From: Tolypothrix campylonemoides VB511288
GTDB lineage: Bacteria > Cyanobacteriota > Cyanobacteriia > Cyanobacteriales > Nostocaceae
Direction of reading: 5' to 3'
Length of the DNA: 33,467 bases
Assembly (NCBI GenBank): GCA_000828075.3
Contig: JXCB02000048.1
Location: forward strand, 186,542-220,008
In this document: in pieces, positions 15,002-22,900 of the stretch
Layout: every line of letters begins with the position of its first letter
Numbering within the stretch: position 1 is the stretch's first letter
Notes under the pieces: model-generated
Seen by the model: only the letters and a program-made list of their open reading frames with translations
Database searches by the model: none
Told to the model about the DNA's origin: nothing
Made by a program: the position numbers and the translations under genes

Positions 15002-16009
15002 ATGTCTCCAAATAAAAATTACAACGGTACAAAAATGTCTGACAATAATAACACTAACAAGAACTCTTCTGAATCTACTAATAATCAGTCTCAGCGACGA
15101 TTGGTTATTGTTACAGGTGACAAAGGGGGTGTGGGAAAAAGTACCTTTGCACGAGGGTTATTACAGCTTTACATTAATAAAGATTTGGTGTGTCTTGCAT
15201 ACGAAGCCGACCAACGCAATCCTCAATTAGAGAGGCATTATGTAGACAAGTATAGACCTTTAATACGTTATGTTGATATCTTTCGTAAGGGTCAAGCTGA
15301 TAAGTTGTTAATTGATATGGATAATGAGAGACAATTTTCTCTCTTTTTGTTAGATTTACCTGCTCAGTCAGGTGGTTTTTTTGAAAACTATGTTAAAGAA
15401 TTGTCATTTTTTGAACTTTTAAGGGACATTAATTGTCGAGTTACGATAGTTTCGGTTATTAGTAGGGTACTTGACTCTGTTAACGTGTTAGAAAAATTGC
15501 AAGAACTTTGTCAACACCAAGTAGATTATATTGTTGTCAAGAATTTATTTCATGGTGAAGAAGAAAAATTTGAGCGCTATAATGACTCTCAAATTCGTAA
15601 GGAACTGTTATCAAAAGGGCTGGTAGAAATAATGATGCCGGACTTGTTTTACCAGCCTTATGATTTTATTGACCGTTATCGTTTGACATTTAATGATGCT
15701 CTTACTCATCATGAAACAAATATTGTCATTAAAGCAAGGGTTAAGTCTTGGGTTACTGATTTTGAAGAAAAAATTAAGCCAGCTTTTCATCTGTTAGGCT
15801 TCAATCAAGAACCACTTTCTGGTTATTATAACAAGATGATTGAAGAGACTAAGAAAGCTAAAGAAAAAGAAAAAAAGAAGTCTCAAACAAGTGCTGCAAA
15901 TAAAGAAAAAGAGAAGTCTCAAATAAATACTACAAATAAAGAAAAAGAGGATATCGAAACAAATGCTACAAATAAAGGAAAAGAAGACTCTCAAAAAATT
16001 CCTGTGTAA
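15002..16009 (+). CDS. ParA/MinD-like ATPase, first of a tandem pair
   Basis: 335 residues. After a polar Asn/Ser-rich N-terminus, VIVTGDKGGVGKST carries the deviant Walker A with its signature lysine (K41-T48), and FLLDLPAQSGG (about D118) is the switch-II/Walker A' segment, as in ParA/MinD/ArsA P-loop ATPases that dimerise around ATP. VDYIVVKN near 180 resembles the base-recognition strand of that fold. The C-terminal 45 residues are a low-complexity Lys/Glu repeat with a 12-residue period. AGAGGA 5 bases upstream supports ATG 15002. It heads a three-gene run with a paralogue and a membrane protein. Plasmid partition is one option; a mobilisation or positioning ATPase is another, because no ParB gene is adjacent. 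Confidence 0.75.
   Translation: MSPNKNYNGTKMSDNNNTNKNSSESTNNQSQRRLVIVTGDKGGVGKSTFARGLLQLYINKDLVCLAYEADQRNPQLERHYVDKYRPLIRYVDIFRKGQADKLLIDMDNERQFSLFLLDLPAQSGGFFENYVKELSFFELLRDINCRVTIVSVISRVLDSVNVLEKLQELCQHQVDYIVVKNLFHGEEEKFERYNDSQIRKELLSKGLVEIMMPDLFYQPYDFIDRYRLTFNDALTHHETNIVIKARVKSWVTDFEEKIKPAFHLLGFNQEPLSGYYNKMIEETKKAKEKEKKKSQTSAANKEKEKSQINTTNKEKEDIETNATNKGKEDSQKIPV
15864..15999 (+). repeat. 36-bp tandem coding repeat
   Basis: About 3.5 imperfect units of 36 bases, each encoding a 12-residue KEKEKSQINTTN-like unit at the C-terminus of the first ParA-like protein. Confidence 0.65.
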
Positions 16010-16030
16010 TATATTTATTTTGGTGACTTG

Positions 16031-16840
16031 ATGATGAATGGAAAACGTTTTGTAATTACGGTTGGGGATGCCCGTGTCGGTAAGTCCACAATTTCCAGGA
16101 TTCTACTAGAATTGTACCTGAAAAATAAACTTAATGCGCGTGTTTTCTATCACGGGTATCGCAATAAGTTGTCGATGTATCAAACAGAAGGCTTTGATAT
16201 AACCCATTTGGGTTTTTCTAGGGGTGATTCTGATAGGCTGTTACTTGACTTAGAGATGTTCCCGAATATTGAAGTAATTTTGACTGATATGCCAGGTCAA
16301 AACTTACCAGAATTTAAGATTTTTGAGAAAGATGTTTCGCTGATAGAAAATATCAACTGTCTGGGATATCGTGTCACTTTCTTGCACCCGATATCCCATC
16401 GGAAAGATTGTGTTGAGGAGTATCTTCAGGATTTATGCCAACACTTTGGCGATCGCGTTGATTATGTGATTATAAAAAATCATTACTTTGGTAACCAATT
16501 TCGGTATTATGACGGCAGTCAAGTCCAAGCTAAGCTTCAAAAATTAAACGGTTTGGAGTTGGTTTTAGGTGCGTTGCATAATGATTTTTACCAGTTGCTT
16601 GAGGATACGGCTTTACCCTATGTTCAGGCAATTAAAGCTGACTCGCAGCTTAACATGATTCAGCGTTCGATAGTATTTAACTGGGTGGAGAATTTCCACA
16701 GTTCAATAGTTTCTAACGGAATTGCTTCTAACTATTTGGGTTTGAGTGCTACTCGTGCGGAATTAGTGTTTTCGGGTGCAAGTACGCAAACTCCTGACAA
16801 TCTTGATTCAACTGAAGACTTTGAACCAGAGAAATGGTAA
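16031..16840 (+). CDS. ParA/MinD-fold ATPase paralogue lacking the signature lysine
   Basis: 269 residues and clearly a paralogue of the gene before it: both share VxxGDxxxGKST near the N-terminus, a DLPAQ/DMPGQ switch-II, a LQ(E/D)LCQH segment, VDY(I/V)(V/I)IKN, and a YNDSQ/YDGSQ motif. Here the P-loop is GDARVGKS, a plain Walker A without the KGG lysine that defines the deviant ParA loop, so nucleotide-dependent dimerisation may differ. It starts 21 bases after its neighbour. GGTGA at 16022-16026 fits ATG 16031 or 16034; the frame also allows a TTG at 16028. The pair may work as a heterodimer, which is inference. Confidence 0.7.
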   Translation: MMNGKRFVITVGDARVGKSTISRILLELYLKNKLNARVFYHGYRNKLSMYQTEGFDITHLGFSRGDSDRLLLDLEMFPNIEVILTDMPGQNLPEFKIFEKDVSLIENINCLGYRVTFLHPISHRKDCVEEYLQDLCQHFGDRVDYVIIKNHYFGNQFRYYDGSQVQAKLQKLNGLELVLGALHNDFYQLLEDTALPYVQAIKADSQLNMIQRSIVFNWVENFHSSIVSNGIASNYLGLSATRAELVFSGASTQTPDNLDSTEDFEPEKW

Positions 16841-16896
16841 GTACTTGCTTTACCAAGTTGAAAGTTAGATTTTTAAATTCATTATTTAATTGACCT

Positions 16897-17505
16897 ATGA
16901 CTAATATTGTAAAAGTTGTTGAAAAACTTGTTGCCACCTACACTGAGGAGAAAAAAGCTGAGGTTGCTGATTGGATACTTCAGTTGGGCATTCGACCAGA
17001 TGACCCTTTGTTTAACCTATATGCGGAGTTAGGTACAACCCAGTTTGCGTTGCAGCAACTACCAGGTAAGCTTGACTCGGTTGTGGTGGGTTGGGCTGAT
17101 ATGGTGGATGATAAACTTAACACTGCGTCTCACGTGGCTGTACAGCAACAAAAGAGCGCGATCGCACAAGCAGCGAAGGACTTGATTCAAAAGACCAAGC
17201 AGGATGTTGGTGAAAGTTTACCACATTTGAGCATAAGTAATTGGCGACTAGCGCAAGTAGCGGGGGTATTGGGATTTGTGTTGGCGTTAGGAACTGCTAT
17301 TGGTGTTTTTACACACATGACGGTTGCAAGTACTGCAAAATCTTCGCAAGCCGTTTTGCCACCCCAAGACAAAAAGCTTTTGGACTGGGCAAAATCAGAT
17401 GAGGGTAAGGTAGCGTATAGCATTTATACTAAAAACGCCGCCATTATCAGAACTTGCCGCCAGCAGAAAAAATTTGCTGGCGGTTGTATTATTGCAATTG
17501 ATTAG
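16897..17505 (+). CDS. DUF6753-like membrane protein
   Basis: 202 residues. The N-terminal helical part has LGIRPDDPLFNLYAELGTTQ and VAVQQQKSAIAQAAKDLIQK. One membrane segment follows at about 123-142 (VLGFVLALGTAIGVFTHMTV), then LLDWAKSDEGKVAYSIYTKN and two cysteines before the end (RTCRQQKKFAGGCIIAID). From memory this is the pattern of the cyanobacterial DUF6753 family; I could not check it against a database. The function is unknown. It follows two ParA-fold ATPases and may be their membrane partner. A hairpin (17457-17483, CCGCCAGCA/TGCTGGCGG) lies inside its last codons and could end the operon. No strong ribosome site precedes ATG 16897. Confidence 0.65.
   Translation: MTNIVKVVEKLVATYTEEKKAEVADWILQLGIRPDDPLFNLYAELGTTQFALQQLPGKLDSVVVGWADMVDDKLNTASHVAVQQQKSAIAQAAKDLIQKTKQDVGESLPHLSISNWRLAQVAGVLGFVLALGTAIGVFTHMTVASTAKSSQAVLPPQDKKLLDWAKSDEGKVAYSIYTKNAAIIRTCRQQKKFAGGCIIAID
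17457..17483. terminator. Hairpin at the 3' end of the DUF6753-like gene
   Basis: CCGCCAGCA pairs with TGCTGGCGG (9 bp). A second hairpin (GCAGCCCA/TTGGCTGC) follows at 17514-17539. Together they sit between two convergent genes whose stops are 4 bases apart, so they probably end transcription from one or both sides. Confidence 0.45.
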
Positions 17506-17509
17506 CTGT

Positions 17510-18286
17510 TCATGCAGCCCAGCCTTTGTGTTGGCTGCTAGTTCTTTTGCTTTTTTGGCTGTTTTTCTTGACTACTGTGCAAGATGGTTCGTTAGTCTCT
17601 TGTTCAATCTTCATGTCTGTGAAATCTAAAATTCCTAGTCGGATTCCTTCACGCATAGCATTTAATTTATCTTTTACACCGAGTTTGGTGAACATGGTAT
17701 GCATATACGACCGCACTGTACCCTCAGACAAGTACATCTTGTTAGCGATTTGGTCGTTTTTCATACCTTGGGCAATGAGTTTAAGAATTGTTATTTCTTT
17801 GACAGAAAATTCGCTTAGTAATTTGTATGAGTTTTTTTCAAACGAGTCCTTTGATCTGAGACTCTCAATTAGAATGCGATTGATGCTTGGGTCAATCCAC
17901 GATTCGCCATTGTACGCAGCAAGTACTGCTTCAACGAGTCGTTCTCCCTTTTCTTCTCGGGTGCATCCTTTACTATAGTAGCAGTCCGCACCGTTACTTA
18001 GCGCTGCGTTAATAACTTCCCGACTGCTATTTGCAGTCATAACGACTATTTTAACTGCTTGATTTGTGTACTTAATTCTACTAACAATGTCAACACCACT
18101 AATATCAGGTAAATCAATATCAACAATGACGATATCTGGTTGTTGATTATTGATAAGCTCTAACCCTTCTTTACCACATTTGGCAAGTCCACATACCTGA
18201 ATTTTTCCGGTTTCGGATAGTATGGTTGCTGCGCCGATTCTGGATACATCTTCATTCTCAATAATCACAATATTAATGAGTTTCAT
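17510..18286 (-). CDS. NarL/LuxR-type response regulator
   Basis: 258 residues. Receiver domain (about 4-125) with acidic residues E10-N11-E12, phospho-acceptor D56 in DIVIVDIDLPDISG, the switch residue in VVMTANSS, and the conserved lysine in YYSKG. A LuxR-type DNA-binding domain (about 160-225) carries FSVKEITILKLIAQGMKNDQ and MYLSEGTVRSYMHTMFTKLG. A basic tail follows. It is a two-component transcription regulator, but no histidine kinase lies in the window, so it is an orphan here. It converges on the DUF6753-like gene with 4 bases between stops. Targets are unknown; control of transfer or maintenance genes is a guess from location. Confidence 0.88.
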   Translation of the reverse strand: MKLINIVIIENEDVSRIGAATILSETGKIQVCGLAKCGKEGLELINNQQPDIVIVDIDLPDISGVDIVSRIKYTNQAVKIVVMTANSSREVINAALSNGADCYYSKGCTREEKGERLVEAVLAAYNGESWIDPSINRILIESLRSKDSFEKNSYKLLSEFSVKEITILKLIAQGMKNDQIANKMYLSEGTVRSYMHTMFTKLGVKDKLNAMREGIRLGILDFTDMKIEQETNEPSCTVVKKNSQKSKRTSSQHKGWAA

Positions 18287-18923
18287 AGAAAAAAATGATA
18301 TTATGTTAAATGATTAAAAAGGCAAAAGTACGTAAGCGCTACGCAGAGCGAGGCACGCGTAGAGTGTTCGGAGGACATAGACACAAGGCAGAAGGCAATC
18401 TCCATGCCATAAGGTAGAGGAATTTAACAAGGAATATAATTTTATTTTGTCCTTGCCATAAGGTAGGGGGTTATACCATTTACGCAAGGCACAAGGGCTT
18501 TTAGTATCATCAAAAACTTATTTCCTTCTCTTGTCTGGCACACCACTTGCACTCAACGGGACGGACGGTTTCTTCCGGCTTTCTTTACCCTCCTCCGTTA
18601 GCGCTAGCTCTCAGCGGGTGAAGGCACTGTCCTTAGGAACCTCCAAGGACGCAGTGGCTCGTCTGTCCTTTGCGTTGCCCGAAGGGCTTTGTCATATTCT
18701 TTATATCATCTCTTTTTAGGTTGAGTCATACTCTTTACAAAGAATATATAGTTAATATAGCTTTGTAACGATTATTGTAAATAAAAATGGCACTCAATCA
18801 AAGTCCTATTATTTATAATTTTTATGTTTTTTTGGCTGGTTCAAAATGAGCTACTTACGTATATTTATTTACGTAATTTTGTTTTAAAATAAATAGTTTT
18901 TGATAAACTTTTTATTAAATAAT
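18287..18923. other. Intergenic region with short repeats
   Basis: No supported CDS. It contains a dispersed repeat near 18325-18375 (GTAAGCGCTACGCAGAGCGA), two direct copies of TGCCATAAGGTAG (about 18406 and 18456), and TTACGTA/TTACGTAA palindromic words near 18855-18876 that may belong to the promoter of the small membrane-protein gene. The ORF-like frame at 18531-18719 runs through repeats and is not convincing. Confidence 0.4.
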
Positions 18924-19172
18924 ATGAAAGATAAAAATAAAATTTTAGATACAATTGAAGCAGTTTGTGGCTGGCTTATCATGGGATTGTTGTGTTTTAT
19001 TGGCTTAGGTTTATTGCCTGTAAAATCAACAAATTTAGCTGATTATGCTTTGTCTCTTTTTTATTTGGCATACGCTGTTATTGTTTGTCCTAAGATGCCC
19101 CTCCAGATGAAACAAAGGTATCTTCTTATATTTATATTTTATTTCTATGGAATCTGGGCAGGGCTAATCTAG
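18924..19172 (+). CDS. Small membrane protein
   Basis: 82 residues from ATG 18924 (a TTG at 18900 would add 8). It has two or three hydrophobic segments: LIMGLLCFIGLGLLPV, YALSLFYLAYAVIV and YLLIFIFYFYGIWAGLI, with a charged KDKNK start and a KMPLQMKQR loop. There is no recognisable family and no clear ribosome site. It converges with the minus-strand gene ending at 19185, leaving 12 bases. Confidence 0.5.
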   Translation: MKDKNKILDTIEAVCGWLIMGLLCFIGLGLLPVKSTNLADYALSLFYLAYAVIVCPKMPLQMKQRYLLIFIFYFYGIWAGLI

Positions 19173-19184
19173 GACTTCACCAAG

Positions 19185-19946
19185 TTAACCGAGTTCTTTA
19201 TCAGATTGCTTGGTTTGAGTTAGCTGCTGATTTTCTTCACGGCGTGCTTGTTGTTCAAACAGTGCTTTTAAGCGCTCCAATTCATCTTTAGTAAGGTTAT
19301 TAATGATGATAGAGTATTCTTCTGAGTTATTGTTCCTAGATGCTAATAGTGATTCTTGGTTTTCTTCTAATTCAGGATAAGTTCTATCAAGACTGAGAGT
19401 TTGTAAGCCTTTCTCTAACCGTAGGCTAGCGGTATATTCCTCACCCTTATAAACAATACTTTGTGTCTCATTATCTAGTTTTCCATATGTATTTAAGCGT
19501 TTTATAATCATAGGAATAACGAACTGTTGAATTTGAGATTCAGTGGCGATTGGTTGTCTCTTATCTTCTTGACTGTCTTCTGTTGGGTTGCCACTGTTAT
19601 CGTCATTTTTACTTGTGGAGTTGCTTTTAAACTCTGATTCGGCAGTCTCCTCCACTATTTTATTTTTTTCAATTGATGAAAATAATTGTTGATTCATGAA
19701 AGTTATTTGTTCAATTTCTACTGACTTAATTTTTCCTTCAGCTTGTGATTCTTGGTTGATTTCGTTTAGGGTTAGACTTAAATTTTGAGCAACTTCTTTC
19801 TGTTTTTCGGCACTAGGAGGATTGAGTGCTGCCTCTTCAAATTTTTTAGAAGGAATATCAAGCTGTTTGATTAACTCTCTAACCATACTAGCTGCTTGCG
19901 AAACTGTATATCCTTGTTCCAATGCGATTTTAATTAGTGTTTCCAT
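19185..19946 (-). CDS. Hypothetical protein coupled to the giant gene
   Basis: 253 residues, not recognised. The N-terminus METLIKIALEQGYTVSQAAS is helical, followed by a charged, Glu/Ser/Asn-rich middle and a C-terminal part with YKGEEYTASLRLEKGLQTLS and a Glu/Gln-rich helical end. ATG 19946 is chosen because AAAGG, overlapping the stop of the giant gene, lies about 10 bases upstream; an alternative TTG at 19964 would overlap the giant gene. The gap of 7 bases indicates cotranscription and coupled translation, so it probably works with the polyvalent protein. Confidence 0.6.
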   Translation of the reverse strand: METLIKIALEQGYTVSQAASMVRELIKQLDIPSKKFEEAALNPPSAEKQKEVAQNLSLTLNEINQESQAEGKIKSVEIEQITFMNQQLFSSIEKNKIVEETAESEFKSNSTSKNDDNSGNPTEDSQEDKRQPIATESQIQQFVIPMIIKRLNTYGKLDNETQSIVYKGEEYTASLRLEKGLQTLSLDRTYPELEENQESLLASRNNNSEEYSIIINNLTKDELERLKALFEQQARREENQQLTQTKQSDKELG

Positions 19947-19953
19947 TTGATTT

Positions 19954-22900
19954 TTACCTTTCAACTAAATCTTTTTTGATATCTTTCAGTGTGTTTTCAA
20001 TACGGAAGTTCATGAATTGAAAATCTTGTAAGCTTTCATCATTGATGTTATTTACCTGGGTTTTTCCTTCTTTAATATATAATAATATGTTGTCATCTTT
20101 ATCCTTAACTAAGTAAGTTTGGTTTTGGGCTTTGGTGGCGATTTTGTACTTTTCAGTTTGTACTGACATGATGCCATTGATATCTTCTTGCCCAATTGTT
20201 TTAACCACACGTTGGGCAAGACTTGTCATTTCGTTAATTTTTTCTAGTTCTTTAATATCTCGCTCCATTGCTTTAAAAGTCTTTTCAAGACTAATATTTT
20301 CTTTGATGTATAAATCAGTTACCTCTTGAATTCGTGATAAATAATTTTCTGATTTATTAAGCTTTTGAGCAGCTATATACCAATCTTGAAGATTTTGAAC
20401 TGTATTTGCTCTCATCCGCTCGATGATTCCATCCATCGCTCCAACCGGCTGTGTTCTGGGATGAGAAGGCGATGCAAGCGCCTGCTCAATATTGGGCTGT
20501 TGGGTTTGTTGCAGCGGTTTTACTGGACTTGGACTAGGAGGGGATTTCTCTTTCAAGAGGCTCTTTTCTAGGACATTGATGTACGCCATCTTTAGCGCTC
20601 GGATATACGGCGATTGTTCCCCCTTCCCTTCCCAAAAGTTATCTTTTGAGTTGGACACGTAATAAGTGCATTGTTGTAGCCATTCGACTCCACCCCGTTC
20701 TGTGACTGCTTCAACTAGTCTCGGGTGTTGCTCAAACCGTGCAGTAAGTATTTCAGCCATTAGTTGAACTCTGGGTTCGCCTAATAACAAGGTTTCTTTA
20801 TAGGCATAGAAAGCTTGCTCTGCCGACAAGAACGGTTGCCCTTCGGGTTTTGATTGCGTGTAGGTTTCTGGTCCATAGCTACCAGCTGGCATTGCCTGAT
20901 TGTCACGGAAGGAGACAATATACTCACCCTGGATAGTACCTACTTGCTTGGATTTAACTGTTGTGCTGGTAAGTACAGCACCTAGAGAGTCAGGACAACG
21001 CGAGTTAAAGTTAATGCCAGGGGCTACTTGTTTTTCTGTTTGAACTTTTGGTGAAATGATTTCGGAAGTTACTACGGGTTTTTCTTGTTCTGCAGTATCA
21101 AGTGTAGCAGGTGAGTTACGAGTGTTTTCTTTGTTCTGCTGGTACGCAAGTCCTATTTGTACGATTTCAGCTACCGCAGCTTGTAGCCCTGGTGCTTTGC
21201 TTTCCCGATTGCCAGCAATGTTGAGAGTTTGAATGTTGTTTTGTTCGACAAATTCGCGGAGTTGCTGTGCGGCGGTGGGACGATTATTGAGTGAAGTATC
21301 GACCGATACGTGCAATACTGGCTTACCCATATTTTGGGCTGCTTGTACTGTGAAGCGGCTACCAGGGCTATTGACATCGCCAAAGATGGCAGTACCGTCA
21401 GAATTACGAATGTTTTCAACCGTGCGCTTGTTGTACGTTTCGGTAGCGGTACTTCCTTTTTCCCCCTCGACAAGTCCATATTCTTGCAGGTTGGGATTCG
21501 CACCGTTTTCGGTCATCCATCCGGCAGCGGCTGTGCCTCCAGTAATTAGTCCCAATGCCTTTGCGCCTCGGAGTCCCCCCATATCAGCGCCAGCTTGTCC
21601 GCCGCTAATAACTTTAACTGGTTGGGTCTTAACTTCTGTCTTCGTTTCAATATTGGTCGGTGCAACTGAAACGGTTGCTTGTTGTGATTTTTCGACTACA
21701 TTGGTATATACTTCAGTGAGAGCGCGGATGAATGCTGAGTCCTTACCCTTACCTTCCCACTGTTTATCTTGGGTATTGGTGATATTGGTACAGTTTTCTA
21801 ACCACTCAGTTCCCCCTCGTTCTGCGATCGCACTACATAGTCGAGGGTGCTGTTCGAGCTTAGCCTGGAGTACTTCTACCATCAATTTGTATTCATCTGT
21901 CGATGGATTTAACTGCTTCTGGTGATTGAATGCGTGTTCGGCAGATGCATATGCTACACCTTCAGGCTTCTGCAAGTGGGTTTCTACTCCATACCGTCCG
22001 GCAGCAGCTTCTGGGTTGTTATTGACTGAAACTTGATAATCGTTTTGTAGCTTACCTTCTTCTTTGGCAAGTGCAGTGGCATTGGCAAGTGCTGCTAAGA
22101 GCCCATCTTTGGAGTCGGGACTGATATTAACAGAAGCGGCAGGTTGTTTTTGTACGGGTGCGCCAGTTTCCACAGTCGGGGGAACCCCAACGCCCTTACA
22201 GGTATCTCCTGCCCAGACGCGAAGCGCAACCGTTCCTCCTCCCTTAGAGGCATTCCAGTTCCCTAGGTTGGGAAACCCGTCCACGGCACTGTCCTGTGCA
22301 ACGCACTGGCTTGGGAACGGAACAATCTTGCCGTTGACGTAATCCCCCAGGGGTTCCATAAATAAGCCATATATCCTACGCTTCTGTGCCTGAGTTTGAG
22401 TAAGTTCTTTTACTGAGTGTTTTTCCCAGTTTGCCCAGGCTTGTTGATAAGCTGGGTTTTGAATCATCTGGGGGGTAATTTCGTATTGCTTACTTACCCG
22501 GAAGGCTACTTGCTCGCCATTTTTACCAAGGGCTACCGCAATATCTCCTTCCTTGATGCCATAAGCTTTTTGGTAGTCTACTCCCCTGGTGGTGTGTACC
22601 CTACCGTGTCCGCGCATGGCATCGATGGTCGTGTTGACTGGTAGTTTGGGGGGTTCACCATGCAGTAAGAGCGAGTAAACCATTGGTACTGGTTTTCCAA
22701 ATATACTAGGGTTTTCTGGAATCTGGGGGTTTTGAGCACGCCCTGTAGTCTGATTTCCAATGGTAATAATTTCTTCGACGGTTAGTTGATTTTGCTTGGG
22801 CGTGGGTGTGTTTCGAGTGGCTTCTTTGAGGGAGTTGTAGCTGCGTTTGACTTTAATCTCTCCCCCAGGTGTCCACTCGTCGCTTTTGATAGTAAGGTCA

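Noticed and set aside
15794-15994. Minus-strand ORF rich in Phe, Ser and Cys
   Set aside because: It is the antisense of the Lys/Glu tandem repeat at the end of the first ParA-like gene.
18531-18719. 62-codon plus-strand ORF
   Set aside because: It lies in repeat-type intergenic sequence, lacks a ribosome site and shows no protein family pattern.
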